From: Blastococcus sp. TBT05-19
GTDB taxonomy: Bacteria > Actinomycetota > Actinomycetes > Mycobacteriales > Geodermatophilaceae
Assembly: GCF_003319095.1 (NCBI RefSeq)
Contig: NZ_QOHI01000002.1
Location: forward strand, 248,001 to 312,000
Direction of reading: 5' to 3'
DNA: 64,000 bases
Both the position numbers and the translations under genes were made by a program. Each line of letters opens with the position of its first letter. The stretch's first letter is position 1. The notes under the pieces were generated by a model. It was not told where the DNA came from. It did no database searches and was given only the letters and a program-made list of their open reading frames with translations. Positions 8,698-16,409 of this stretch are shown piece after piece.

Positions 8698-10539
8698 TCA
8701 GGCGAAGGGCTGGGGCAGGACCTGCGGACCGGCCTCGGCCGGCCGGTCGACGTCCCGGGGGTGCATCCGGACGGCCAGGACGGCGACGTCGTCCTCGACG
8801 CCCTCGCCCAGCATCTCGGTGAGGAGGCGGTCGCACAGCGCCGTCAGCGTCAGCCCGTCGGAGGACTCGAGCAGGGCGCGCACCTGCGCCCGCCCGTCGT
8901 CCAGCGGCAGGCCGCGGCGCTCGAAGAGCCCGTCGGTGAACAGCAGGAGGGTGCTGCCGTCGGGCAGCAGCGCCTCGCCGTCCGAGCGCGTGCCGAGCCA
9001 GCCGATGCCCAGCGGCGGCCCCACCGGCGCGCTCAGGTCCTCGACCCGGCCGTCGGGCATCAGCAGCATCGCGTCGGGGTGCCCCGCCGAGGCCCAGTGC
9101 AGCCGGCGCACACCGGCGGCCCGCTCGGCCTCGTCCTGCTCCATCCGGCACACCATCGCCGTCGCCATGGCCGGCACCGCGAGCCCGACGAGCGCGTGGT
9201 CGACGCGGGTGAGCAGGCCGGCCGGCTCCTCCTGCCGGTCGAAGGCGATGGCGCGGACCAGGGTCTTGATCTGGCCCATGGCCGCGGCGGCCTCGATGTC
9301 GTGCCCCATCACGTCACCGATCACGAGCACGGTGTCGCCGTCGGGCTGCAGGAAGGCGTCGTACCAGTCCCCGCCGATCGAGACCCCCTGGGTCGCCGGC
9401 CGGTAGCGGACGGCGAGCTCCAGGTTGTCCGGCTGCACCGGCGGGGAGAGCAGGCTGAGCTGCAGCCGCTCGGCGACCTGGTGGTTGAGGGACACCAGCC
9501 GGGCGTTGTCGAGCGCGAGGGCAGCCCGGCGGGAGGCGATCTGCGCCGTCCGGAGCTCGACGGGGGTGTGCGCCCCGCGGTCGGGCCCGTTGACGAGCGT
9601 GAAGCCCCCGATGACCTCTCCGCGGGCGAGCAGCGGGAACGCGGCGGCGGCGGCCGGGCGGAGCGGGGCGAGGACCTCGCGGGCCGCTGCGTCCGGAACC
9701 ATCGACTCGACGATCTCGGGGGTGAGCTCCGGGTAGACCAGCGGGGCGGGCTCGCGCAGCATCCGCGGCACGGGGGCCGTCACGTCGTTGGTGGCCACCC
9801 GGAGGTCGGCGTAGCGGTGCATGTCGGGGGCGAGGGCCGGGTCGCGGTGGGCGCGGCCGACGTCCCGCCGCGTGCCGTCCGGGTCGATGACGCTGACGAT
9901 GCACCAGTCGGCCAGCTCCGGCACCACCCGTTCGGCGAAGCGCTGGACGGCCTCGTCGGTGTCGTAGGTGGAGGTCATGGCCAGGTTGATGTCGCCCAGC
10001 AGCATCAGGTGCCGGGCGGCCTCCTCGGCCTCGCGGCCGGCGCGGGCGGCCTCCGCGGCGGCCTGCTCCCGGGCGGCGACCGCGGCGACCCGCTCCTCGT
10101 CGGCCCGGCGGCGCGCGGTGACGTCGTCGTAGCTGACCACCAGGCCCGCGTCGGTTAGGAAGGCGTCGGCGCGGAACCACTTCTGCAGCGGGTCGAACCA
10201 GGCCTCGGTGCTGCCGGGCCGTCCCGAGCTCCGCACCGACCGGTACAGCTGCTCGAACGGTCCGCCCACGGCCTCGGGGAACTCCACCCAGACGCCGCGC
10301 CCGAGCAGGTCGCCGACCGTGCGGTCGAGCACCCGCGCGCCGGCGGGGTTCACGTACGCGAAGAGCCAGTCCTCGTCGAGGACGAACAACGGCCGGTCCA
10401 TGCCCTCGACGGCCTCGAGCAGCAGGTTCCCGCGCACCAGCGCCGAATCATCCCGCCCCATGCCCGTCAGCCCCAGCCCGTCGGCCGCGCTGTCGGCAGC
10501 AGAAGGGCTCAGCCTGACTGGTCGACCACCGGAAAGCAA
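8698..10539 (-). CDS. PAS-GAF-PP2C (RsbU/SpoIIE-type) serine phosphatase
   Basis: Domains in order are: a PAS domain (about residues 35-145, with GMDRPLFVLDEDWLFAYVNPAG), a coiled-coil Ala/Glu-rich linker, a GAF domain (about 180-350), and a PP2C-type phosphatase (about 365-600) with GGDWYDAF, VIGDVMGHDIEAA and WASAGHPDAML. These enzymes dephosphorylate anti-anti-sigma (STAS) proteins in partner-switching cascades, sensing small molecules or redox through PAS/GAF. A TTG at 10539 was chosen as start because it follows GTAGGAGGAGCCGCG, a near-perfect ribosome-binding site. An ATG at 10461 would give a protein 26 residues shorter, without such a site. It is divergent from an HATPase gene that is its likely functional partner. 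Confidence 0.85.
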   Translation of the reverse strand: MLSGGRPVRLSPSAADSAADGLGLTGMGRDDSALVRGNLLLEAVEGMDRPLFVLDEDWLFAYVNPAGARVLDRTVGDLLGRGVWVEFPEAVGGPFEQLYRSVRSSGRPGSTEAWFDPLQKWFRADAFLTDAGLVVSYDDVTARRRADEERVAAVAAREQAAAEAARAGREAEEAARHLMLLGDINLAMTSTYDTDEAVQRFAERVVPELADWCIVSVIDPDGTRRDVGRAHRDPALAPDMHRYADLRVATNDVTAPVPRMLREPAPLVYPELTPEIVESMVPDAAAREVLAPLRPAAAAAFPLLARGEVIGGFTLVNGPDRGAHTPVELRTAQIASRRAALALDNARLVSLNHQVAERLQLSLLSPPVQPDNLELAVRYRPATQGVSIGGDWYDAFLQPDGDTVLVIGDVMGHDIEAAAAMGQIKTLVRAIAFDRQEEPAGLLTRVDHALVGLAVPAMATAMVCRMEQDEAERAAGVRRLHWASAGHPDAMLLMPDGRVEDLSAPVGPPLGIGWLGTRSDGEALLPDGSTLLLFTDGLFERRGLPLDDGRAQVRALLESSDGLTLTALCDRLLTEMLGEGVEDDVAVLAVRMHPRDVDRPAEAGPQVLPQPFA

Positions 10540-10678
10540 CGCGGCTCCTCCTACGGGGGCGGGCGCCGCTCGGGGTGACTCTGGCCACAACTGCCCGCCC
10601 GGACCGCGGGCCGGGGGGTTGACAGCGCCCTCGACGGGGCACCAGGGAGACGGCGACGACCCGAGCCGAGGGGGAGGC

Positions 10679-11137
10679 ATGGTGCGACTTGCGTGGCCGG
10701 TGCGCCCGCTGCCCGACGGCCGCGGTGAGATGTGGCGCTGGCGGCTCACCGGCCTGGCCGAACTGCCGGCAGCGCGGGCCGGGCTGCGCTCGCGGCTCTG
10801 CGGCCACGGCTACCCGCCCGAGGGCGACGACCCCTCGAGCGAGCAGCTGGTCCTCGCCTTCGACGAGCTCGCCTCCAACGCCCTCCGCCACGGGGAGCGG
10901 CCCGTCGTCGCCACCGTCGTGGCCGGCAGCGGGGGCTGGCTGCTCGACGTCAGCGACCGGGCGCCGGGATCGATGCCCGCGCCGACCGTCGACCGCGACC
11001 CGGCCCAGGGCGGCATGGGTCTGCAGCTGGTCGCGCGGCTCTCGGTCGCGCACGGCTGGTACGTCGACGAGGACTGCAAGCACGTCTGGGCCTGCCTGCC
11101 CACGGAGGCCGACCAGCCCGGTGCGGCGCTCGCCTGA
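10679..11137 (+). CDS. RsbW-like HATPase (anti-sigma factor/serine kinase family)
   Basis: This is a 152-residue protein with the GHKL ATPase boxes: N-box VLAFDELASNALRHG (about residues 57-71), a G1-like segment LLDVSDRAPG, and GGMGLQLVARLS as the G2 box. Length and order match actinobacterial ATP-binding proteins of the RsbW/SpoIIAB group. These bind a sigma factor or phosphorylate a STAS antagonist. ATG at 10679 lies directly behind AGGGGGAGGC; GTG at 10682 is possible too. The divergent PP2C phosphatase, 139 bases away, supports a role in the same switch, but no sigma factor or STAS gene is nearby. It ends just before a strong hairpin. Confidence 0.75.
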   Translation: MVRLAWPVRPLPDGRGEMWRWRLTGLAELPAARAGLRSRLCGHGYPPEGDDPSSEQLVLAFDELASNALRHGERPVVATVVAGSGGWLLDVSDRAPGSMPAPTVDRDPAQGGMGLQLVARLSVAHGWYVDEDCKHVWACLPTEADQPGAALA

Positions 11138-11152
11138 CGCGATCGCCTCGGC

Positions 11153-11168
11153 TGTTCCACGTGCAACA
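11153..11168. promoter_or_regulatory. parS-like palindrome (imperfect)
   Basis: TGTTCCACGTGCAACA resembles the actinobacterial ParB-binding site (TGTTTCACGTGAAACA) around a CACGTG core, with one arm mismatch in its own symmetry. It lies between convergent gene ends, where no promoter is needed. A perfect version occurs at 42656-42671. Confidence 0.35.
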
Positions 11169-11171
11169 CGC

Positions 11172-11211
11172 ACGAGACCCCCGCCGCTCGGATGAGCGGC
11201 GGGGGTCTCGT
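11172..11211. terminator. Bidirectional terminator hairpin, 18-bp perfect stem
   Basis: ACGAGACCCCCGCCGCTC (11172-11189) is followed by a GGAT loop and its exact complement through 11211. It separates the convergent HATPase gene and the chemotaxis operon. Confidence 0.85.
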
Positions 11212-11228
11212 CGTGGTGCGGTGCCCCG

Positions 11229-11720
11229 TCACGGGACGACGAAGGACAGCGCTCCCTTGCCGTAGGTCGGGACCTCGATGGCGAGGTCGATCCGGTTGAA
11301 CGCGGAGAGCATGCCGGCGAGGTCGCCCGGCACCTCCTCGCCCGGGGCGTAGAGCTTGTGCAGCTTGGAGTGCGGGGCACCCGGGGTGTTGAACAGCGCG
11401 GAGAGCACGTTCACCACCTCGTAGAGCGCCTCGACCTGCATGCCGGACAGCTCGCCGTCCTCCTCGACCGCGTCCTGGGCGCCGCCGGGGGGCAGCAGGG
11501 CGAGGGCGGAGCCGGTGTAGGCCGACGCGCCGAGGTCCATCAGGCACAGGGCGTTGACGTTCATCTGCGGGTCCACGTAGACGGCCACGGAGACCGGTCG
11601 CTCCGGCGTCGGCGTGACCGGGGCCCCGGGGGAGACCGCGACCGGCTTGCCGACCAGGCCGGTCAGCATCTCGCGGATGTCCTTGGCCTCGGGGACCTTG
11701 ACCCCGGTGGGGGCGGTCAT
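11229..11720 (-). CDS. CheX/CheC-like protein, last gene of the cheB operon
   Basis: The protein has 163 residues; the ATG at 11720 overlaps the stop of the upstream cheY by ATGA. It contains ALCLMDLGASAYTGSALALLP, then MQVEALYEVVNVLSALFN. The last segment has the E..N spacing of the CheC/CheX/FliM phosphatase helix (ExxN), so a divergent CheX-like fold is the best guess. In known systems CheX and CheC dephosphorylate CheY-P. A second, clearer CheX-like gene lies two genes upstream, each paired with its own cheY. Operon end: an 18-bp terminator stem begins just past the stop. Assignment to the CheX family is inferred from motif and context only. Confidence 0.55.
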   Translation of the reverse strand: MTAPTGVKVPEAKDIREMLTGLVGKPVAVSPGAPVTPTPERPVSVAVYVDPQMNVNALCLMDLGASAYTGSALALLPPGGAQDAVEEDGELSGMQVEALYEVVNVLSALFNTPGAPHSKLHKLYAPGEEVPGDLAGMLSAFNRIDLAIEVPTYGKGALSFVVP

Positions 11721-12079
11721 GCGATCACCCCGTCCAGGTGCTCCCGGAACGTGTCCTCGGTGAACGGCTTGGCGATGAGGAACAGGGCGCCGGCGTTGGC
11801 GGCCTTCTCCCGCATCTCCGCGGACCCCTCGGAGGTGACGAAGCCGAACGGCACGGCCGAGCCCTGGGCGCGCAGCGCCTGCAGGCACTCGATGCCGGTC
11901 ATGTTGGGCATGTTCCAGTCGGACAGGATCAGGTCGGGGCTCTCGGAGCCGACCTTGGCCAGCGCGTCGGCGCCGTCCTCGGCCTCGACGATGTCGTGGT
12001 CGTCGTACCCCGCCTGACGCAGGGTGCGGATGACGATCTGCCGCATCACGCGGCTGTCGTCGGCGATCAGGATCTTCAC
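11717..12079 (-). CDS. cheY: CheY-type single-domain response regulator
   Basis: This 120-residue receiver domain has nothing attached. The acidic pair is D7/D8 and the phosphoacceptor is D54 (LILSDWNMPNMTG). T82 and K104 (IAKPF) complete the active site. The start is a GTG at 12079 after GAGGTGCCACT. The W-N-M-P run after the aspartate is typical of chemotaxis CheY. It receives phosphate from CheA, which is encoded at 16859-19294. It sits between two CheX-like genes, overlaps the next gene by 4 bases and follows the previous one by 28 bases. A second CheY gene lies at 12623-13006; which one contacts the flagellar motor cannot be told. Confidence 0.9.
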   Translation of the reverse strand: MKILIADDSRVMRQIVIRTLRQAGYDDHDIVEAEDGADALAKVGSESPDLILSDWNMPNMTGIECLQALRAQGSAVPFGFVTSEGSAEMREKAANAGALFLIAKPFTEDTFREHLDGVIA

Positions 12080-12107
12080 AGTGGCACCTCGGTTTCGGTC
12101 AGTGGGA

Positions 12108-12626
12108 TCAGGAGGAGGGAACCGGCAGCGGCGGGAGCGCACCCTGCACGGAGATGGTGAGCGGCTCGCCGCGCCAGAGGACCTCGACGCGGCAGACGTC
12201 GGCGGGGTTGCGCACCAGCGGGGCGTGACCCACCTGCGGCAGGCTCAGGCCCGAGGGGCCCGGCAGGGCGGCCTTGATGCTGCCCCCGACGACGTTGGCG
12301 ATCTCGCCGAAGGCGTCCTCGACGTCCTCGACCTCGAGCACCTCGGGGGCGGTCTCCCGGAGCAGCGCCCGGGAGAGGGCCTCGGCGGTGGCCCGGCCGG
12401 TCGTCAGGACGACGCTCCCGGTCCACGGGCCGACGACGTCGACCCAGCTCGAGAGGACGTCGCCGGGCAGGTCGCCGGGGATCGGCACGAGGACCTCGTC
12501 CTCGCCGACGAGGGAGATCCAGGCGTCACCCGCGACGGCGAGGATCGTGTCCTCGTCCATCAGGTCGGTGATGACCGGGCGGACGTCGGTCCCGCGGCGG
12601 CGCTGGCCGGTGTCGGTGCTGGTCAC
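12108..12626 (-). CDS. CheX-like chemotaxis protein (predicted CheY-P phosphatase)
   Basis: This encodes 172 residues. The segment EDAFGEIANVVGGSIKAALPG (about residues 103-123) contains the E..N motif and the N..GG turn characteristic of the CheC/CheX family, whose glutamate and asparagine act in CheY-P hydrolysis. A preceding beta sheet region carries VVLTTGRATAEALSRALL, as expected for the CheX fold. GTG at 12626 overlaps the stop of the upstream cheY, implying translational coupling. Length is close to the family norm. Pairing with cheY suggests it resets that regulator. The N-terminal 15 residues are Arg/Thr-rich and probably unstructured. Confidence 0.75.
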   Translation of the reverse strand: MTSTDTGQRRRGTDVRPVITDLMDEDTILAVAGDAWISLVGEDEVLVPIPGDLPGDVLSSWVDVVGPWTGSVVLTTGRATAEALSRALLRETAPEVLEVEDVEDAFGEIANVVGGSIKAALPGPSGLSLPQVGHAPLVRNPADVCRVEVLWRGEPLTISVQGALPPLPVPSS

Positions 12627-13006
12627 AGGGCGACCTCCTGCGGGAGCAGGCCGAGCAGCGCGAGCTTGTCGCGGAACGCGTCGGCGGTGAACGGCTTGAT
12701 CATGTACTCGTGCGCGCCGGCGGCCAGCGCCCGGACGATCTGGGTGTGCTCGCTCTCCGAGGTCACCATCATCATCGTCATCCGGCGCCAGGCCGGGTTG
12801 GAGCGGACGGCGGAGACGAACTGCAGCCCGTCCATCACCGGCATGTTCCAGTCGATCGTGGCGAGGTCGGGCACCCAGCCCTCGTCGAGCACGTCCAGCC
12901 CCTCCCGGCCGTGGCCGGCGTCCCGGACCTCGTAGCCGAGGTTCGTGAGGATGCCGGTGACGATCCGGCGCATGGCGCGCGAGTCGTCGATCACCAAGGC
13001 ACGCAT
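12623..13006 (-). CDS. cheY: CheY-type single-domain response regulator (second copy)
   Basis: This is a 127-residue receiver domain with D7/D8, phosphoacceptor D52 (LATIDWNMPVMDG), T82 and K104 (MIKPF). It starts at ATG 13006, one base after the cheR stop, and its stop overlaps the CheX-like gene. It differs clearly from the CheY at 11717-12079, so the two are not a recent duplication. One could drive the motor while the other serves as phosphate sink or adaptation input, but that is inference. Confidence 0.9.
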   Translation of the reverse strand: MRALVIDDSRAMRRIVTGILTNLGYEVRDAGHGREGLDVLDEGWVPDLATIDWNMPVMDGLQFVSAVRSNPAWRRMTMMMVTSESEHTQIVRALAAGAHEYMIKPFTADAFRDKLALLGLLPQEVAL

Positions 13007-13007
13007 G

Positions 13008-13832
13008 TCAGGCCCCCTTCAGTGGGCGGTAGGCGGAGCTGCGGCCGATGACGACCCGCTCCCAGGAGTCGTCGACACCGAGGGTGGTCTCGGCGGCGCC
13101 GAGGAAGAGCCAGCCGTCAGGTCGCATGAGGTCCCGCACGCGGCGGAGGATCGACTGCTTGGTCGGCAGGTCGAAGTAGATGAGCACGTTGCGCAGGTAG
13201 ACCACGTCGAACGGGCCCATCCGCGGCAAGGGGGCAGCCAGGTTGCACTCGCTGGCGGTGACCATCCGCCGCAGGGTGGGCGAGACCTCCCACTCCGTGC
13301 CGGCCCGCTGGAAGTGGCGGACGAGCATCGGGGCGGGCAGGCCGCGGTTGACCTCGAGCTGGCTGAACCTCCCGGCCTTGGTGCGCTGCACCATCTCCCG
13401 GGAGAGGTCGGTCGCGGTGATCGAGACGCGCGAGGCCGCATTCGGCAGCGCGTCGTCGAGGAGCATCGCGATGGTGTACGGCTCCTGGCCGCTGGAGCTG
13501 GCGGCGGACCAGATCTGCAGGCGCTCGTTGGCCCCGCGCGCCGCGAGGAGCGCCGGGACCACCGTGGAGGTGAGCGCGGTGAACGGGTCACCGTCGCGGA
13601 ACCACGAGGTCTCGTTCGTGGTCAGCGCCTCGACGATCCGCCGGGTGTTCTCAGGGTCGGGGCGCACGCGCACCGTCTCCACCAGCTTGCTGACGTCGGC
13701 CAGCCCCATCTGCCGGGCGATCGGCAGGAGGCGGGCCTCCACCAGGTACTCCTTGCCCGGCTGGAGAACGATGGCGCTCTCCTTGCGGACGAGTTCACGG
13801 ACCCAGTCGAAACTGGTCGCGGTCAGGCTCAT
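13008..13832 (-). CDS. cheR: CheR-type MCP glutamate methyltransferase
   Basis: The protein has 274 residues. An N-terminal helical domain (about 1-80; FDWVRELVRKESAIVLQPGKEY) is followed by TTNETSWFRDGDPF, the family signature. The SAM-binding Rossmann domain contains IWSAASSSGQEPYTIAM and DVVYLRNVLIYFD. CheR transfers methyl groups from S-adenosylmethionine to glutamates of the MCPs, here probably the eight encoded at 19497-34480. ATG at 13832 overlaps the cheB stop by ATGA. No TPR or pentapeptide-binding insert is evident, and none of the MCPs carries a recognisable C-terminal NWETF-type tether. Confidence 0.95.
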   Translation of the reverse strand: MSLTATSFDWVRELVRKESAIVLQPGKEYLVEARLLPIARQMGLADVSKLVETVRVRPDPENTRRIVEALTTNETSWFRDGDPFTALTSTVVPALLAARGANERLQIWSAASSSGQEPYTIAMLLDDALPNAASRVSITATDLSREMVQRTKAGRFSQLEVNRGLPAPMLVRHFQRAGTEWEVSPTLRRMVTASECNLAAPLPRMGPFDVVYLRNVLIYFDLPTKQSILRRVRDLMRPDGWLFLGAAETTLGVDDSWERVVIGRSSAYRPLKGA

Positions 13833-14941
13833 CGACGACCTCCCACGGCCATGGTTGTTGCAGAAGCGAGGGGCACGGCACCGGAGAGGTGGCGCTGGAT
13901 GGTCTCGGCGATCCGGTCGAGCGGCAGGACCTCGTCGGCGTAGCCGGCCTGCGCCACGGCGCCCGGCATGCCCCAGACGACGGAGGTCGACTGGTCCTGC
14001 ACGATCACGGTCCCGCCGGCGTTGCGGATCTCCCCGCAGCCGTTGCGGCCGTCGGCGCCCATGCCGGTCAGGACCACACCGAGGACGGCGCCGTCGTAGG
14101 CGGCCACCGCGGAGCGGAACAGCGGGTCGACGGCGGGCCGGCAGAAGTTCTCCGGCGGGTTCTGGTTCAGCGAGGTGGTGAACGCCGACCGGGCGTTGGC
14201 GCGCACCACGAGGTGGTGGTCGCCGGGGGCGAGGTGCACGGTGCCCGGCACCAGCGGCGTGCCGTCGACGGCCTCGACGACGCGCAGGGCGCTGAGGCGG
14301 TCCAGGCGCTGGGCGAACTGGCGGGTGAACACCGGCGGCATGTGCTGGGTCAGCAGGATCGGTACCGGCAGGTTCGCCGGGAGCGCCGGGATGACGCGGG
14401 CCAGCGCCTCGGGACCGCCGGTGGAGGAGCCGATCACGAGGACGGCGGGCTTCTTGCCCGGGCCGGTGCGCGGTGCCGCCGGCTTGGGCTTCGGCGGCGG
14501 GGGCGCCGCGTACCCGCTGCGCGGCGTGACGGGGCGGCCGAGCAGCGCCTTGATCTTGGGGATGAGCTGCTCGCGCACGCTCTCCATCGACTGCGCGACG
14601 CTGCCCACGTTGGCCGGCTTGGTGACGTAGTCGTTGGCGCCGGCGGACAGCGCGTCGAGGGTGGCGGTGGCGCCGCGCTCGGTCAGCGTGCTGAACATGA
14701 TGATCGGCACGCGGGAGCGCAGCCCGCGGATCGCCCGCACCGCCTCGATGCCGTTCATCTCCGGCATCTCGATGTCCATGGTGATCAGGTCGGGCTTGAG
14801 CTGCTCGAGCTTGCCGAGGGCGACCTTGCCGTTGACGGCGGTGCCCACGACGTCGATGTCGGGATCGGCGGAGAGCACGTCGGTGACGATCTTGCGGACG
14901 ACGACCGAGTCGTCGACCACCATCACCTTGATCGGATTCAC
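13829..14941 (-). CDS. cheB: CheB protein-glutamate methylesterase/glutaminase
   Basis: The protein has 370 residues. The N-terminal receiver domain has D10/D11 and phosphoacceptor D56 (ITMDIEMPEMNG). A Pro/Lys-rich linker covers about 138-165. The C-terminal esterase domain has catalytic S173 (IGSSTGGPEA), H200 (LLTQHMPP) and D297 (LTGMGADG). It removes methyl groups from MCPs when phosphorylated by CheA. A GTG at 14941 follows AGGAGGACGT, a near-ideal ribosome-binding site, and upstream in-frame codons lack one. It is the first gene of a six-gene overlapping operon (cheB-cheR-cheY-cheX-cheY-cheX-like). The region upstream contains one TGTCGACA element. Confidence 0.95.
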   Translation of the reverse strand: MNPIKVMVVDDSVVVRKIVTDVLSADPDIDVVGTAVNGKVALGKLEQLKPDLITMDIEMPEMNGIEAVRAIRGLRSRVPIIMFSTLTERGATATLDALSAGANDYVTKPANVGSVAQSMESVREQLIPKIKALLGRPVTPRSGYAAPPPPKPKPAAPRTGPGKKPAVLVIGSSTGGPEALARVIPALPANLPVPILLTQHMPPVFTRQFAQRLDRLSALRVVEAVDGTPLVPGTVHLAPGDHHLVVRANARSAFTTSLNQNPPENFCRPAVDPLFRSAVAAYDGAVLGVVLTGMGADGRNGCGEIRNAGGTVIVQDQSTSVVWGMPGAVAQAGYADEVLPLDRIAETIQRHLSGAVPLASATTMAVGGRR

Positions 14942-15345
14942 ACGTCCTCCTGACCCCGCCCCCGACGACCGGCGGGCTCGTTCTCTGTATCGGCACCAGC
15001 GCCCCCGGCTTGAGCGCTGCGACGGCCCCGTCCGGCCGGTTCCCACCCACGTCGGCGGGGGAGGAGAGGGACGGGAGGACGGGGGCGTCGCGCGCCGGGC
15101 GCGTCAGCCCGCACTCCCGCGGGCATGCGGGAGCGAGCTGCTGCTGTCCTGAGATTGTCGGCGGCGCAGAACCGGATTCCAGCCGACACGCAGAATGTCT
15201 GGCGCAATCTTTTCGCCGTCAATTCATGTCGACATCTGCCAATTCGGCGACCACTTCCCGGAGATCGACAAATGGATCCGGAAATGACGACGACCCCCGG
15301 GGATCCCCGGGGGTCGTCTCGACTGCGGAGGTGTTCCGCGCCTGG
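14942..15345. other. Intergenic region upstream of cheB; no gene
   Basis: This 404-bp region holds the 15289-15318 terminator of the next gene. It also contains ATGTCGACAT at 15226-15235, the core found upstream of all MCP genes, 287 bases before cheB. The second box seen at five MCP genes is not recognisable at the right spacing, so a promoter here is only possible. The stretch at 15150-15260 is visibly AT-richer than its surroundings. No supported reading frame was found. Confidence 0.5.
15289..15318 (-). terminator. Terminator, 30-bp perfect palindrome
   Basis: GACGACCCCCGGGGA and its exact complement meet at a BamHI-like GGATCC centre, 28 bases past the stop at 15346. The transcript would fold as a 13-bp GC stem with a tetraloop. 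Confidence 0.8.
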
Positions 15346-16248
15346 TCAGGCGCGCAGCGCCCGTTCCCGGGGCGCGACCAGGACCGCCGCGGACTCCTCA
15401 CCGAGCAGATCGGCCATCACGACCGCCTGCACGCAGCCGGCCACGGCGTTCCAGACGCCGGCGGCGCCGTCGCGCAGGTCGAAGCCGCCGTCGAGGAAGG
15501 CCTGGACGGCGAGGAGCTGGGCCGCGGCGAGCGCCCGGGTGCGCCCGGAGACGTGGGCGGCCCAGGACGCCTCGTGCATGGCGGTCGCCCACGGGCGCTG
15601 GGCGCTGCGGCCCTCGTCGACCGCGAGGCGCCAGCGGGTGCGCCCCGCGTCGTCCAGGTCGCGCACCGCGGCCAGGAAGGTCATGAGGTCGTCCTCGGCC
15701 GGGCCGAGCTGCCAGCCGGCCGGGGTCACCAGCGGGCCGGCGTCCTGCGCGCGGTCGAAGGCGGCGGTCAGGTCCCGGCGCACCAGGGGCGGGAGCACCC
15801 CGGCGGCCCAGTAGCCGACGGCGGCGTCGGCGAGGACCTCGGTGGCCTCGTCCCACAGGTCGACGTCGAGCTCGGCGCGCTGCGGGTGCTCGGCGCCCAG
15901 GACGTCTTCGCGCAGCAGGCGCTCGAGCGTCGGGGCGTCGCCGATCGTGCCCTGCTCCAGCTGCGCCACGAGGAGGGCGGTGCGGTCACCGGCGCCGCTG
16001 CCGGCGTCGGCGGCGGAGCGCATGTGCGGCACGCCGGCGGCCATCTCGCGGGCACGGCGGCCGCGGACGGCGCGCACCCCGCGACGCTCCAGGTCCAGCC
16101 CGCGGGCGGGGTGGACGGCGGCCAGCCGGTCGACCGCGGCCTCGTCGGCACCCAGGCCGGTGAGCAGGACCTCGGCGACCGCGCGCCCGGCGGGCAGGCG
16201 GACCAGGTCGAATCCCAGCGTGGCGGCACTGACCAGCGAGTAGGGCAT
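15346..16248 (-). CDS. Unrecognised 300-aa protein embedded in the chemotaxis region
   Basis: Starting at ATG 16248 behind GGAGGCGCCGCC, it encodes 300 residues rich in Ala, Leu, Asp and Glu, with no signal peptide and no membrane segment. It is predicted to be mostly helical. Two similar-looking stretches, DLVRLPAGRAVAEVLLTGLG near the N-terminus and EASWAAHVSGRTRALAAAQL near the C-terminus, gave no family match that I recognise. It lies between the cheA-cheW and cheB operons on the same strand, with its own terminators on both sides, and so is probably monocistronic. The position suggests a chemotaxis- or motility-linked role, but nothing in the sequence proves that. Confidence 0.75.
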   Translation of the reverse strand: MPYSLVSAATLGFDLVRLPAGRAVAEVLLTGLGADEAAVDRLAAVHPARGLDLERRGVRAVRGRRAREMAAGVPHMRSAADAGSGAGDRTALLVAQLEQGTIGDAPTLERLLREDVLGAEHPQRAELDVDLWDEATEVLADAAVGYWAAGVLPPLVRRDLTAAFDRAQDAGPLVTPAGWQLGPAEDDLMTFLAAVRDLDDAGRTRWRLAVDEGRSAQRPWATAMHEASWAAHVSGRTRALAAAQLLAVQAFLDGGFDLRDGAAGVWNAVAGCVQAVVMADLLGEESAAVLVAPRERALRA

Positions 16249-16316
16249 GGCGGCGCCTCCAGCGATAGGGACCGAGCGGTCGTCGTCCCATGCTGGTGCC
16301 CCTGCCCCCGAAAAGC

Positions 16317-16366
16317 CACGCGGCCCTCACCCCTTCGCAGGAGGGCGAAGGGATGAGGGCCGCGTG
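16317..16366 (-). terminator. Terminator of the cheA-cheW operon, 22-bp stem
   Basis: CACGCGGCCCTCACCCCTTCGC pairs over its full length with the sequence ending at 16366, apart from one position (G.U wobble in the minus-strand RNA); loop AGGAG plus G. It lies 44 bases beyond the cheW stop. Confidence 0.85.
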
Positions 16367-16409
16367 TCCGGGTGAGCTGTGTTATCTCACGATCACGGTC
16401 GGTGATCGA

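Noticed and set aside
13008-15050. Long frame fusing cheR with upstream sequence
   Set aside because: The first 400 residues are Arg-rich nonsense overlapping cheB; cheR starts at 13832 with the usual ATGA overlap.
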